Positions 10,560-22,381 of a stretch of DNA of 64,000 bases are shown here, piece by piece. The notes below the pieces were generated by a model that did no database searches, was not told the origin of the DNA, and saw nothing but the letters and a program-made list of their open reading frames with translations. How positions within the stretch are numbered: the stretch's first letter is position 1; each line of letters begins with the position of its first letter. Both the position numbers and the translations under genes were made by a program. The DNA is taken from positions 44,950,001 through 45,014,000 of the forward strand of contig OX419760.1 of NCBI GenBank assembly GCA_948567375.1, read 5' to 3'. The stretch is from Lunularia cruciata. Lineage: Eukaryota > Streptophyta > Marchantiopsida > Lunulariales > Lunulariaceae.

Positions 10560-11790
10560 ACAAACTAGGGTTAATTTATATATTATGATTACACCAAAGG
10601 AGATCTTTGACACAATTGGGCATGCAATGGTCTTTAGTACTTTGGATCTTCAATAAGTATATTATCAATTGCCAACCATGGAAGAGTATAATTCTAAGAT
10701 AACATTTTGTGCTATTGATCCTCATGGCAAGGATGTATTATATTAGTGGATGTTCTTACCATTCGGATTAAAGAACACTCTTACTAAGTTATAGAGTGTC
10801 ATGGACAAGATCTTAGCAAGATTGGATTTTGTTTGATGTTATATTAATGATATTTTGTTCTATACCACTATTATAAAGGAGCATATAAAGGATAGGAGAG
10901 ACATTTATTAGAGGTGTTTGAGAGATTAGGATCTCATGGACTCAAATTACATCTTGGGAAGTGTAGTTTCTTCCATGAACAAGTTGAGTATGTGGGTCAT
11001 ACTCTCTACCCTAGTGGACTTGGTGTTCAACAGACCAAAGGTGGAGGCTATTGCATGTATTCCTTGGCCTACTAATGTGAGGAGAGTGTGAGCATTCATT
11101 GGATTGGCAAACTTTTATTGCCAATATGTTAGAGGATTTAGTACCATTGCTAAGGCCTTGACAAAGCTGACCAAGCTTACACAAGAGTGGTGTTGGAGAG
11201 ATGAGCAAGAGAGAGCTTTTATAGAGCTCAAAGAGAGGTTGACATTTGCTCCTATTTTTTAAGATACCAATTAGAGGACAACCATTCCAAGTTCATATTG
11301 ATTGTAATACATTGGAGCTTAGGGTAGTGCTCACTCAACAAGATAATGAGGAAAGGAGTTTGTAGTAGCCTATATTAGTCACTCTAACAATTCAATAGAT
11401 GCAAAATATAGTCATATGAGGGAGAGTGCTTGGTAGCAATATGGGTAGTAGCACATTTCTAATGTACCTATTTGGTAACTCTTTCACTATCATCACTGAT
11501 TTTCAACAACTAAAGTGGTTAATGGAGTCTAACAAGCTTTCAATTAGAGTTCTAAATTAGAGCACAATGAGCTCTAATTTTATAAAAGTATGATTTCATG
11601 GTTATTCACATACCTAGAGTGGTGAACCATGATGCAGATGGGTTGAGTAGAAACCCATGTCCCAACCAGCAAGATCAGATTGAAGCATGTTGGCATGGTG
11701 AGATAGATGAGGAGATGGTGCCATGTTGGCATGCATCTATCTTTCTATGTATATTTCTTGAGACTTTGATGGTATCTCTCTCATCACATA
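10560..11790 (+). pseudogene. pol: Family Z reverse transcriptase and RNase H, decayed
   Basis: Recognisable RT blocks: FSTLDLQ near 10640, FLPFGLKNT near 10755, and the catalytic box read as YINDILFY (10840 on), with the first catalytic Asp changed to Asn. Then LGKCSFFHEQVEYVGHTL near 10955, and the connection and RNase H region to HDADGLSRNPC near 11630. This is Ty3/gypsy order. Numerous stops (for example after LDLQ and before the YINDI box) show an old insertion. Confidence 0.85.
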
Positions 11791-11979
11791 CATGAGTTGT
11801 TGTCATAGATCCAAAGGGTAGAGATTCTGGTACAAGTCAATGAGACATTCATGTTGATATCTTAGTGATGGATTATCTTTGCATTAGTGTTGTGGGTGGC
11901 ATAATTGGTACCAAGGAGAAAAATTGTGTTCTTCAGCAAGCAAGGTGGTTTAGATTGGAGTGTAGATACCTTCTTCATG

Positions 11980-12750
11980 TCCAAGAGGATTGTAGAGTGC
12001 AAGTAGTACTACTTCTATCTCAAAGACCACAATTGGTATGTCATCCTCATGAGGAGCTAGGACATTTTGGAGTAAAGAATACATGTAGCTTACTTTAGAG
12101 TCATTATTGGTGGCACAGTATGTAGACCAATGTATAGTAGTTTATTGCTAGATGTGTGGTTTGTAACCAATTTAGAGCATCATTTAATGCTCCTATGCCA
12201 CAATTACACCCATTACTTACCATGGGATTGAGTCACCATTGGAGTTTGGACTTTGGACTTTGCTAGACCTTTACAATTGATTGTGAGATATCATCAATAT
12301 TTTTTGGTTATGGTGAAGCACTACTCCAAGTGGATTGAGTTGGTGGTAGTTCCTAACAAGTCCAATGAAGCGACAACATATTTATTCTTGATTGAGTTCT
12401 TAGTCATTTTGGTGAACCAATTGAGGTTTTGATTGATCAAGGTACTAAGTTTATGGAGGAGCTTCAGGTCTTGTGTGACAAGACCTTGATTGATAATTGT
12501 ACTACTTCCCAATATCACCCTAAGGCAAATAGCTTAGCAAAGAGTGGTTTAGATGGTGAAGACAGGATTGCGTAAGTATGGTTTGTAGAGAAGCCACTTG
12601 GAAGATTGAGATCTCTAGTTACCTTGGTTGGTGATGGACTATATGTTAAGCCAGCAAGCTTCCTAAGCATCCTTCTCTTGTTACTTTCTACTCCATGGAT
12701 GAGATCAGATTTGCCTATAACCATTTGTCATGATATTATTGTAGTTTGGA
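11980..12750 (+). pseudogene. pol: Family Z integrase, decayed
   Basis: The zinc-binding part is seen as HEELGHFGVKNT near 12050 and CVVCNQF near 12155. The core has LDFG near 12250, the second Asp in IDQGTKF near 12435, and the third block as LAKSGL near 12535, where the usual Glu is Lys. The HYSKWIELVVVP block near 12320 is typical of gypsy integrases. It is broken by several stops. Confidence 0.8.
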
Positions 12751-12954
12751 CTTGGATGATCTAGACATATAGTGAGTGCATGTTCTCAACGTGCAAAGAT
12801 CTTTTGGATAATGATGCCAATGGCTTATGAGAACTTAGCAATTGCTTAACATAGGGATACCGTATGCTATGCTACTATTCAAGGAGGAGGTTATAGACCC
12901 TTGATCCGTTGATCTCATCCGAGTGACTATGTATATCTATAGTAGACTACATCA

Positions 12955-13285
12955 ATGACACTTGATGTTACTATAGGCCATATTATCTTGAGAGTGCATG
13001 AGGTTTTGCCTTCTAGAGTCCTCATGTTGGAAGGACGTGATGGTGTTGGTTGGAAGGATCATATGCACAATTGTGTGGCATACCATCTCCCAAATAGTGA
13101 TGGCACTATGGACCCAAGCTTGGTACTTGTACGTGTAGGCTTGTGTCATATGTTATGTGGATTTTTTGATGGAGCTACTATTATTGGTATGTGATGGCTA
13201 TTTGAAAGCATGACGTATGGCATGTTTGACTCCTCCTCTCAGGATGGTTCCTCAAGGACAAAGGTTATGTCCTAGATATACTTGA
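12955..13285 (+). pseudogene. Family Z C-terminal tail with PHD-finger-like relic
   Basis: Downstream of the integrase, 12955-13194 is open and reads LEGRDG...WKDH...CVAYHLP, followed by a CXXXC-like MLCG. A one-base frame change then gives 13189-13281, which reads VCDG, a stop, then MACLTPPLRMVPQGQ and LCPR. This is the layout of the second half of a PHD finger (C..C, aromatic-His..Cys, Leu-x-Pro-Pro-Leu, Pro-x-Gly-x-Trp-x-Cys-Pro-x-Cys), with four expected residues altered. PHD fingers bind histone H3 tails, so this would be a chromatin-targeting module. The relic is broken by one frameshift and one stop. Confidence 0.55.
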
Positions 13286-13443
13286 CTTATAGCTAGTTCA
13301 CCCTTTATGTGATATAGCTTATAGACAAACGACTAAAAATGGGGACTCAATAGCACCTGGCCACTTGATCTTGGCCCACCATAGGGCATATCAGATACTT
13401 GGAGTAGATGACTATCAGGGGTTAGAGGGATCTAACTACCAGC

Positions 13444-13450
13444 TAGGGGG
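13444..13450 (+). promoter_or_regulatory. Family Z putative polypurine tract
   Basis: TAGGGGG lies four bases before the LTR start at 13455. Position and purine content support it; the sequence is short and decayed. Confidence 0.5.
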
Positions 13451-13454
13451 CAAT

Positions 13455-13640
13455 TATGGCACTTTAGAGTTCATGTATGACTTATGTATGAGTTGTGCTT
13501 CTATAGTATATGGTGTTGATATTAATGTATATTGTGTAGCAATGTATACACACATAAAAACCACCACAATGGTCTATAACACCATAACATGCACTATAGA
13601 AATCCAAAGAAACCATATGGAAACCTGATCAAAATGGTTT
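13455..13640 (+). repeat. Family Z 3' LTR, start (end not resolved)
   Basis: The first ~95 bp match, on the opposite strand, the segment 26217-26337, whose terminus reads TGTAGCACTTTAG on the minus strand. Here the end is TATGGCACTTTAG. Beyond about 13552 I have no second copy to compare, so the right boundary is arbitrary. Confidence 0.55.
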
Positions 13641-14720
13641 TACAATGAGTAAGCAATCCACTTCATGGCAACATATGAATGTGTAAGCAGTTCTTTGGTG
13701 TGGCCTTAGATACAATTCTGAATGTAAATGATGAAATTCAATTCCATCATAATTGACATTACATTTTCACCACCAAAAATAATGTCTTTATAGGCAAATT
13801 GAGCTTTTTGGCCTCAACATTCTCCCTTCATTCTTTGGCATGCCGTCTTTGGGCCAACTACTTTTAGAGTATGATCTTTGGGTTGCATCTCTTTGGGATG
13901 AAAAAACCCACAAAGGGACAAAGCTAGCTACTTGGCAATCCTTTGGTGGTGCTTTTACCCAAAATGATAAAAAATTAAAAAATTAAGAAAAATTAAAAAT
14001 CTCAATATCACATATTATGATACTAGATTCAAGTACTTATGCCTTCCAATCATATCCTTGTTTGGCTTGCAACTTATTGTTAGATCTTGTATGTACATCA
14101 CTCTCCAAGTATATTAACTTTTTATCTCTAGACTCTAAGAAGATTTTGGCGAATCTTGATGAGCATATGCACACTCACATAGTTATTGCATCCTCATTGA
14201 TTTGCTTCTACTTAATAAGGTTATGATTCTCTCTTGTGGTGGGAAATGCTCTAGAGCATGGCTTTAGGGTTCTCCCTTGATTGACAACTTCTACTTTACC
14301 ACAATAAATTGGAATCTAAAGTTTACCATAACTATGTCTTTGAGATTGTGTCTCCCACATCCAACTCTCATAGGGCTTCTAGACCAATGCGTTTGTGGTT
14401 CCCATATGACATACAAGGCATACATTTTCTTTTAAATGTGCAGTGTGTGGAGGGTCCACCAAAGTCCATGATGTAGTTTATGATACAATGGATCAAATCT
14501 TTTGATCTACATGGGACCCAAGTTTAGATTGAGCCAATCCTAATAGATTTCAATGGTTGGATCTATTAGGATAACCTATCCATTGAGTGTAAGCAAATAT
14601 TGTTACTTTTAAGGATAGTAAACTCTCTATGAGTAGAGTCATTTGGCATGGGCAAGCATACAAGTGGGAGCAATCGTGACCATTGTCTCTAGGGGCAAGG
14701 AGGACCACTATTGTATAATA

Positions 14721-15030
14721 CCAATAGCTAGACATATGATCTAGAGGTGAAATTTGGTTTGGTAATATTAAGAAAAATATTATACATGATAGCCTAAATA
14801 GATCAAATAGAGATATCACCAAAAAAGTACTTCAATTAGTAGGGTAGAAACCAAATAGACTTGAAAACCTTAGAACCAATAGTTAGACATATGATCTAGA
14901 GGTGAAATTTGTTTTGGTAACATCTAGAAGGATGTTATATATGATTGACTAAATAGATCAGAAATAGGTTTTACCAAAAGTGTACTTCTACTTATATCAA
15001 AATACCAAAATATACCTAAAATTTTGAGGT
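14721..15030. repeat. Imperfect tandem duplication, period about 156 bp
   Basis: Both units begin CCAATAG(C/T)TAGACATATG and continue with CTAGAGGTGAAATTTG. The units diverge toward their ends, so the duplication is old. Confidence 0.75.
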
Positions 15031-15166
15031 AATTTTGAGGGCCTAAACAGATGAATTAGGCCTAAAAAATATATAGATTCCCCCAAGAAATAAATTTCTA
15101 GTCTTCCCTCCCTCCTTGTTTGTGTCATCAAGAGCTTTCCAATGGTACCTCACCCATACAATTTAG

Positions 15167-15207
15167 AGATTCCTTAAGAAGATTCCTTAAAGATTCCTTA
15201 AAGATTC
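15167..15207. repeat. Short tandem repeat of AGATTCCTTAA
   Basis: Three consecutive 11-13 bp units and a partial fourth. Confidence 0.9.
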
Positions 15208-15492
15208 ACTAGTTGGTAAACACTAGTTTGACCAACTAGATAGGACCAGATCTGACATGTCACCCATGCATGCATGTAATCTGAGGTGGAGATCAACGAC
15301 ATGTCACAAATCCATGTATCTAATCCAAGGGTTATGCTTCTATTGAGTGTCTCTACTTTGCTATATAATAAAGCCAAAGTGCTCCTTTGAGGCAACAGAG
15401 TTTGACTGTGAAACTTTTGTTCTCTCTTCTATATTTCTCTATTATCCTCTAAACATCCTCAAAATTTAAGTACATTTTATAAAAAAAAACAA

Positions 15493-15507
15493 TGATATTA
15501 GAGTAGG
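15493..15507 (+). promoter_or_regulatory. Element Y primer binding site, tRNA-Met-like, decayed
   Basis: TGATATTAGAGTAGG differs from the plant initiator tRNA-Met site TGGTATCAGAGCAGG (intact at 37443) at three positions, all G:C to A:T. An ACA end two bases upstream is a plausible LTR terminus. Its distance to the gag start at 24377, once the inserted LTR and A2 are removed, is reasonable for a leader. Confidence 0.5.
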
Positions 15508-15557
15508 TGTTTCAATCCAAGAGAGTGGATCATCTCTCTTGGAAGAACATGATCTAC

Positions 15558-15956
15558 TGTAACAATATGGAGTTTAACGACGAACTTACTAGGGCTTACA
15601 AAGTAGCAAATAAGATAGATTAGCCTAGAATATTCTAGAAGTATCTAGTAAGCTTCCCGGCTAGCTTAGCTTGCACTCTAAGTAGGTAGCTTCTAGAAGC
15701 TTCCAACTAACTTAGCTTGCATGCCAAGTAAGCAGCTCATAGAAGGAAGCTTCTTGAGAAACTTCCCAATTAACTTGGCTTGCACTCCAAGAAAACAACT
15801 CAAGGAAGCTTCTTGAGAAGCTTCTCAAGAGTCTTGTATGATCCCTATAATACAAGAGCCTAAGCTCATGCTAGGCATTTGGATTTTTTTCACATTCAAG
15901 TGTCCCAATGTGAGTTTCCATTCTCCTATTTCTCTCCTCGGTCTTGGTCTTTTACA
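15558..15956 (+). repeat. Solo LTR of chromovirus family N
   Basis: Starts TGTAACAATATGG and ends TCTTTTACA, matching both N LTRs (37030-37441, 42238-42664). Flanks are TCTAC (15553-15557) and ACTAC (15957-15961), a 5 bp duplication with one difference. It contains the TTCnnGAAnnTTC motif at 15691-15703. It formed by LTR-LTR recombination or is an old remnant. Confidence 0.9.
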
Positions 15957-16172
15957 ACTACTAAGCTTGAGTAATTTTGGGGAAAGAAAACCCATAGAGA
16001 AATTGATAAATTAGGAGTGTTTTAAAGAGAGGATGGGATGGAGGCTCTTGGAGGATAATATCTTAAACCCCATTTTTTATTCTTGAATCCATTTCACATC
16101 AAGGTCATATACATCTAGTGATAACAAGTGAGAGTATATCTTGTTTACCATTTTGGAGTAGAGTTCATGGAC
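15957..16172 (+). other. Element Y leader segment
   Basis: No motif of its own. It links the primer site at 15493 with 23994 onward once A2 and the solo LTR are removed. Confidence 0.4.
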
Positions 16173-16864
16173 TGTGAGCCGGCCTGTCTCTCACTCAGGA
16201 TGAACCTCTGATGGCTATTATGGTAGCGCACCATGGACTAAGAAGGCAAGGAACCCCAACTTCATCATACTCCTCCAAGGCTAACATTCCAAGACTCAAG
16301 ACATTGCTCACTAGAGAACTCAATGAGAGAGAGATAGTTGCAAATGAAAGGATGATGAGTACCTTCTCACCCCTTGTTTATATAGTTGTGGAATAGTTAC
16401 ATACCAAAGTTACTAATTACCGTAGTAACTCAAGTTACTAGACTAAAAGTCAAGTCAAGTCAAAAAGCAGAAAGGAATATCCATTCACATGGGCATATTC
16501 CCCTAAGCATGTGGTCTTATCTTGACCCAACCACTAAGTCAAGGATTCCTTCACATGGGCTATCCTTGGACTAAAGAAGAATCCAAAACAAAAAGGCTTG
16601 CGGGCCCAAGAGTTCTCAACTCTTTCCTCAAAGCCAAACACCTAGGAATAATACCAAGTCAACACACTAAAATCCAAAATAATGGTGCTCATCTTTACTA
16701 CTTCCTCTAAAGTAAGGTCCCATCTATCTTAGCTATGACTAACTTTAGCTAACCATGACTAATATAGAACCATCCTTTATCTCTATATAAATAATATCTC
16801 TTAAGTACTTGTAATACCAAGCTAAATATCACAATACCACACACATGCACAAATGGGTGTTACA
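16173..16864 (-). repeat. A2 3' LTR (692 bp)
   Basis: Reads TGTGAGCC...GTTACA on the plus strand and abuts the complement of the polypurine tract (16865-16876). Confidence 0.96.
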
Positions 16865-16876
16865 TTTATCCCCGGA
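16865..16876 (-). promoter_or_regulatory. A2 polypurine tract
   Basis: Minus strand TCCGGGGATAAA adjoining the 3' LTR. Confidence 0.8.
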
Positions 16877-16912
16877 CTAAGTTTTCACTTTGTCCTCAAA
16901 GTGAAGGTCTCT

Positions 16913-18230
16913 CTACCTTCTATGGTACATCTTCAACTTATAATGGTTAATCCTATCAAAGTGTCTTCCTCCCAACTCCTTGAGATCATAGGTGTAATTG
17001 CCCCACACCTTCTCTACTATGAAAGGTCCAAAGTACTTAGGCAAAAACTTCTTTTGCACTCTCTTGAATCGAATGGAATCAAACAACATTACCCAATCAC
17101 CTTCTTTGAAAGGCTCCACCTTCTTCTTGCCTTGCCTCTTGTCATAGCTCTCCTTTTGTTTCCTTTGGGCTTGCTCCACTCAAACCATAGCAACTGCTCT
17201 TGCCTCTTCCAACTCCATGAGTTGATCCTTCCTTGACTTCTCTGCATCACTTCCTTGTGCTTTCTTCAATCTCCTATGAATGCTTTGGAAGGTAGGAAGA
17301 TCAAAGTGAATAGGTAAGGTAGACTCAATACCATACACCAATTGAAATGGAGAATATCTGGTGGAAGTCTTCATTTTTGTCCTATACTCCCACAAAACTG
17401 CATGAATCCTCTTGTCCCAATGTTGTTTAGCCTTCTCCATTTCTGCATCTTTGGCCAACATCATGCACAAGGTCTGATTGGTTCTCTCTGCCAAGCCATT
17501 GGAATTTGGCTTATAGGATGTAGTTACTCTATGTGTGATAGAGAAATGTTGTAGCATGGCTGTAGTAATGCTTCCTGTAAACTCTCCTCATCTATCAAAA
17601 ACCAACTCCAAAGGGCATCCAAACCTAGTGATAATGCATTCATAAAGAAATCTACCCACTTCATCTTCATTCTTGTCCCTCAATGGTCTAGCCTCAACCC
17701 ACTTGGTAAGGTAATCAGTAACTACCACAATGTACCAATTGTTCCTTGGGGTTCTATTGAGAGGTCCTACAAAATCAATTCCCCACTTCTCAAAAGGTCC
17801 TAGCAATGGAATTGATCTAAGTGGTGGAGTGGATGTAGAATTTCTAGCAAAAGCTTGACAAACATGACAAGTTTTGCAATAATCAAGACAATCCTTGAAA
17901 ATCCCTCTCCAATGGTAACTTGCATCTAGAATCTTGAAAGCAGTCACCTTTCCTGCAAAGTGTCCTCCACATACTAAACCTTCATGAAACTTCTTTATGA
18001 GTAGGATAGACTCTTCCTTACCCACTGCTCTTCGAAGTAGACCATCTGCTCCTTGGTGAAAAAGAATATCCTCCACCATTGTGTAAGGTCTAGATCTTGC
18101 TGCAAGGGCCTTCCTCTCCCTAGCATGCATTCCTTCTGGATAGTTACCTCTTGTCACAAAATCCACAATCTCCTTGTACTCCATTGGAACCTCTTGAGTG
18201 ACTGAGATTGTCATGAGCTCCTCATCCAGG
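16913..18230 (-). pseudogene. pol: A2 integrase, nearly complete but interrupted
   Basis: From right to left: the HHCC module (HEGLVCGGHF and CKTCHVC), the core with GIDFVGPL and FDR, then LAERTNQT in 17180-17557, then the C-terminal GDWVMLFDS part ending YHRR at 16913. The D, D and E catalytic residues are all still visible. Interruptions: a GGA to TGA stop at 17588 just after FDR, and a CGA to TGA stop at 17180. The latter is shared with C and F. No chromodomain. Confidence 0.9.
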
Positions 18231-19969
18231 AAGGAATCATCCACTTGCTCATCTCCATCATGATCATAGGCTCTAGATAATAAATCAGCATTTGCATGTT
18301 TCTTTCCTGGCCTATCTTCAATGGTGTAGTCATACTCAGACAAGAGTATCATCCACCTTGCTAGTCTCCCTTCAACATAAGGCTTGTTGAAGATGTACTT
18401 CAAAGCCTTGTGATCCATGACAATGGTGGCTTTCCCTCCAATCAAGTAGTGTCTAAACTTCTTGAGACCAAAGACCACTGCCAACCCTTCTCTCTCCGTG
18501 ACAGAGTAGTTCTTCTCTACTAAAACCATCTGCCTACTAGCATAAGCTATTGGATGATCATGCCCATCTTGGTCTAATTGACTAAGAGTGCATCCTATAG
18601 CTACATTAGAAGCATCAGTGTAGAGGATGAAAGGTTTACTCTAATCAGGTTTAGCAAGAATTGGAGCTACAACAAGGGATTGCTTGAGCTCCTCAAAAGC
18701 TTTGAGAGCCTCCTTGTCTTCCAAAATCACCATGTAATCTACACCCTTCTTCATGTAGATGGTCAATGCATAAGCCTCGTTGGAAAATGAGAAGATGAAC
18801 CTCCTATAGTACCCAACCATCCCCAAGAATTGGCGTAACTTTCTCAAGCTTGAAGGGAATGGAAGGTCTGAGATTTTCCTCACCTTCTCAGGATCAACTG
18901 CTATTCCATCCTTGGAGATGATGTGCCCCAAAAGTAGACCTTCTTCACATCCAAAAATGCACTTCTCTGGGTTGAGTGATGCATTTGCCTCATCCAAGCG
19001 TTACAAGACTTTGATTAGGTGCTCAAAGTGCTCCTCCTTGCTCCCATAAACACAAAAGTCATCAATGAAGTCTCTCACAAATTTCCCAATGAAAGGTTCA
19101 AATACTTTGTTCATGAACCGTTGGAATATGGTGGGAGCATTGCAAAGCCCAAAAGGCATGACCTTGAAAGCATAAGTTCCCCAAGGTGTGGTGAACTTGG
19201 TGAGTTGTTGATGCTCTAGTGCAATCTTGATTTGGTTGTTTCCACTATAACCATCTCCAAAACTGTACCTCTCATGATCTGCAACCTCCTCCAAGATCTC
19301 ATCAATGAATGGCAATGGGTAGTAGTCCTTCTTGGTAACAACATTGAGCTTCTTGTAATCCACACATACCCGAAGCTTGCCATTCTTTTTCTTCACAATG
19401 ACAATTGGAGACACCCATTCTGAATTCTCCACCTCAAAGATAAATCCAGCCTCCTTGAGCTTATCAATCTCCTCCTTCACAACCAAAGATATTGGTGGGC
19501 TAATGCGACGTTGCTTTTGGCGGATTGGTCTTGCATGTGACTCCACCTCTATCTTGTGCTCCTCCAAGGTGACTTCCTTCAAATCCTTGTAACTAAAAGC
19601 AAACACATGGATGAACTTGCGGAAAATTTCCTCAAATCTCACCTTCTCCTCCTTGGTAACATTTGGACCATACTTGAGGGTAGCTAACCTTCTCTCTACC
19701 TCCTCAAGTGTCAATGGGGATTTGTCTGGGTCTTTCAAAACCTCTGGCTTAGGTGCAAAATTCATAGCACACAAGGGAAACACATCTGAATCAGATTCAG
19801 ATTCATCCTCCTCCGTGGAAGTCTCCTCTTCCATGCATGTGTCCACACCTGAAGCTCCTTCTTCAGAGTCTGATTCCCAATAATCAGAAGATGGTGTATC
19901 TGAATGTGAAGTGTTGGTGGTGTTAGTCACAGGAATTGTGACTCTATGGTTTGATGACCCAATCCTCAA
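18231..19969 (-). pseudogene. pol: A2 reverse transcriptase and RNase H
   Basis: Acidic lead-in, then VCVDYKKLN, MPFGLCNAP and the catalytic FIDDFCVYG within 19001-19969 (322 codons open). RNase H follows through 18641 and into the next open frame with DHKALKYIF. Stops at about 19001 (CAA to TAA) and 18641 (TGG to TAG) are the only breaks I find here. Confidence 0.92.
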
Positions 19970-19984
19970 GTTCCCTTTGTGCCA

Positions 19985-20896
19985 TCAATCAGTTGTGCGT
20001 GCTGATCTCAACCATGGCCTCCCAAGAAGTAAGTCATAGCTTGAATCCTTCAAGACTTGGAAGGTCATGAGATTTTGAACTCCCATAACTGAAACTACCA
20101 CTTTATCCATCACCCCTACTGGTCGAACTTGTTGCTTGTTTGCCATGCTCACCACAAATGTTGAAGCTCTTGAGGGTATCATACCCAACTTCTTCATCAA
20201 CCTTTTTGACATGGCATTCACTGCTGATCCTCCATCAACCAATGCATCCTTGATGTTGTGACCATTCACTCTCACATCAATCTTGGAGGCATATTCACAA
20301 GCCTCCCATGGTGCTGGCTTGGCATCCACCACCCCCATTGATACTGGAACTTTTGCCTTCTTCTTCTTCTTGCTCCTTGTAGAGCTCAAACCACCTCTAA
20401 GCTCCTTTCTCAAGGTAGGGTTCAAAGCAATTAATTGGCCCACTATGATGTTAGCCTTGTGACTACCAACATCCTCCAACACATTGTAGTTCCATTGTTG
20501 CTTTGAGATCAAGAAGTCCTCCATCCCCAACTTCTTCCTTGGAGTCTTTGGTGTTGATGGTGTTGAGGTGCGAGTGCTCCTAGTAGACATAGGAGTATCC
20601 TTGCTTGAAGTAAATCCTTGAGAAGAGTGAACATCCTCTGCAAAACGAGCTCTCTTCTTCTCTTCTGCCAAAAGCTCCAAATTAAGACCCTTGGAGTTTG
20701 AGTACTCTCCCTTCTCATACTTGCTCTCAACCACATCTATGGATGCTATCCCCTTACCTTTGTTGGGATTAGGAGCCACTTGGGTTTCACTACCTCCCTC
20801 TTTTCCTCTATTGGCTTCCTCTATTGGCTTATTCCATGGTAAGTGGAATTTGGGCAATTCCTTTGGATATGGCCTCTTCCTCCACAACCAAAACAA
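19985..20896 (-). pseudogene. pol: A2 linker and aspartic protease (303 codons open)
   Basis: The Ser/Thr/Lys-rich linker is followed by the protease with ALVDGGSAVNAM, the family active-site form (Asp-Gly-Gly in place of Asp-Ser/Thr-Gly), and the LLLGRPWL flap-side block. It ends in a CGA to TGA stop at 19985. Relative to the gag knuckle the frame is shifted by a lesion shared with A1. Confidence 0.88.
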
Positions 20897-21737
20897 TTTC
20901 TATCATTGAAATTGTTGGCTGGTTGGCCTCATCTATATGGATAGTTTCCATAACTCCTAGGCCCTTTCCCTACATTCTGATCCACCTCTCTCTTCTCCCA
21001 TAGTTGCACCACATTGATCTTGAGATCCGCAAGTTGTTCTGTGATGGTTTGGAGTGGATCTTTTGGTGGAGGTGCAAGAACTGGAGCAACTACTACTTGT
21101 GGTGCAACCCTTGTCACCAAAATATCAGAAGTTCCACCATACTTGTAGCCTTGAGGAGGATGCACAACCTCCTTCACCACCAAATCACTCTCATATCCTT
21201 CCAAACTCTCCTCCATACAAATTGCGATCTTGATAGCTTCAAGCTTGGAAGAAGGTTTCTCATATCTCACCTTGCTTCTAATTTGTGGTCTCAATCCTCC
21301 CACAAAATTCTTGGTGAGCATGGCCCCTATGCCAATCATTGTAGTCTCCACATCATCCCCACCCTTCCTCAACACTATGCAAAATCTGGACTCCAACTTT
21401 TCCACTCTTTCCACATAGACTCTCACTTTCTCTCCATCTCCTTGTTTGAGAAATGTAACCTCACTCATTAATCTCTCATAACTCTCATCAGGAAGAAAGT
21501 TTTAATGAGTGCTGAAGTCAAAGTCTCCCAAGACTCCTCTTCCCCCTCTCTCCTCTCTCTCTTTTGGTATTCTGACTCATACCATGTAAGTGCTGCATCC
21601 TCAAAGAAATCTGGTAATAATGAGGCCCACTCATTCTTCCTCCTCTCACTGTTTCCTATGCAAGCTCTCTTGAAGTCTCTCACAAAGGCCTCCACATCTT
21701 CTCCATCCTTGCCAAAGAAAACTGGAAGTTTTCCCAT
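20850..21737 (-). pseudogene. gag: A2 gag, broken
   Basis: Starts MGKLPVFFGKDG at 21737. The capsid signature LTWYESEYQKR is present. A one-base loss near 21490 shifts the frame; 20929-21468 continues the capsid and stops at 20929 (GGA to TGA) just before the knuckle CFGCGGRGHIQRNC. The short Lys-Asp-Gly block that is replaced by a repeat in C and E is intact here. Confidence 0.88.
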
Positions 21738-21964
21738 CTTAACCCCTCACTATCTTTCTTTTCTCTCAATTCTTTTTTCTTTTCTCTCACTCTATTACTA
21801 ATAGAGTATATACATGACTAATACCATCTGAGAATTATCTACTCTAGGGAAAACAAAAGGTTCAGGTTGCTCCAAGATTTCTATAGCAACATCAAATCCT
21901 AGAGTGCATATTAATCTAACTCTCATGGATAGTTTATCCATAAGTTGAAAGATTATCTCCATCA

Positions 21965-22381
21965 CTAATCTTGAGAACTAGCTAATGAAGGTGGTAGTAT
22001 TTCTGTAGCTGTACTAAGACTCTCTCCAAGGTCCTTCACCAAAGTTTTCAAAAGTGCTTTTACTCCACTACACTCATGTCCTTTTGGAAGTCCTTCAACT
22101 CCACAAACCTCACACAACTCCTTGGTCTTAGATCTTCTCCCTCCCAATCTTGGTGAAGAACATCCAACATGCAAACCCAAGTCAAGTAAGCCTCTCCTTT
22201 CCCTCAATCTCTTGCTCTCAAAGGTCAATGGACATGAACTTGCCTTATGTCTCTTCTCTCCACATAGAAAGCACTTAGACTCACTCTTTCCTCCAAGTGG
22301 TGTAGGTTTTTGGATCCTCTCAATACTCTCTTCAAATTCTATTGTAAACTCTCTTTTCCTCAAATCAACCCCTACAATCAC
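21965..22381 (-). CDS. A2 upstream zinc-knuckle ORF, 138 aa
   Basis: Homologous to the A1 uORF: knuckle CFLCGEKRHKASSC, then the Arg/Lys-rich stretch and CEVCGVEGLPKGHEC. It extends further than in A1, ending LASSQD. The first Met is internal to the conserved block; the upstream part of the frame has a stop where A1 has Gln, so the natural start is probably upstream. It lies ahead of gag with about 230 bp between. Confidence 0.6.
   Translation of the reverse strand: MIVGVDLRKREFTIEFEESIERIQKPTPLGGKSESKCFLCGEKRHKASSCPLTFESKRLRERRGLLDLGLHVGCSSPRLGGRRSKTKELCEVCGVEGLPKGHECSGVKALLKTLVKDLGESLSTATEILPPSLASSQD

Larger units (their letters stand above)
13641..15484. other. Unassigned AT-rich DNA, probably LTR sequence of Z and Y
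   Basis: No coding frame with family resemblance is visible on either strand; the short open stretches here do not look like protein. It contains two tandem repeats (14721-15030 and 15167-15207) and a TATA-like CTATATAATAAAG at about 15361. Because a primer site follows at 15493, the right part is likely the 5' LTR of element Y, with its left edge unresolved. Confidence 0.4.

Noticed and set aside
13641-15484. Possible genes in the unassigned stretch
   Set aside because: Open frames there are under 90 codons, on both strands, without family resemblance or coding character.
19001-21801. Plus-strand open frames opposite A2 gag-pol
   Set aside because: They recur opposite every family A copy as mirror frames of coding sequence and resemble no protein.
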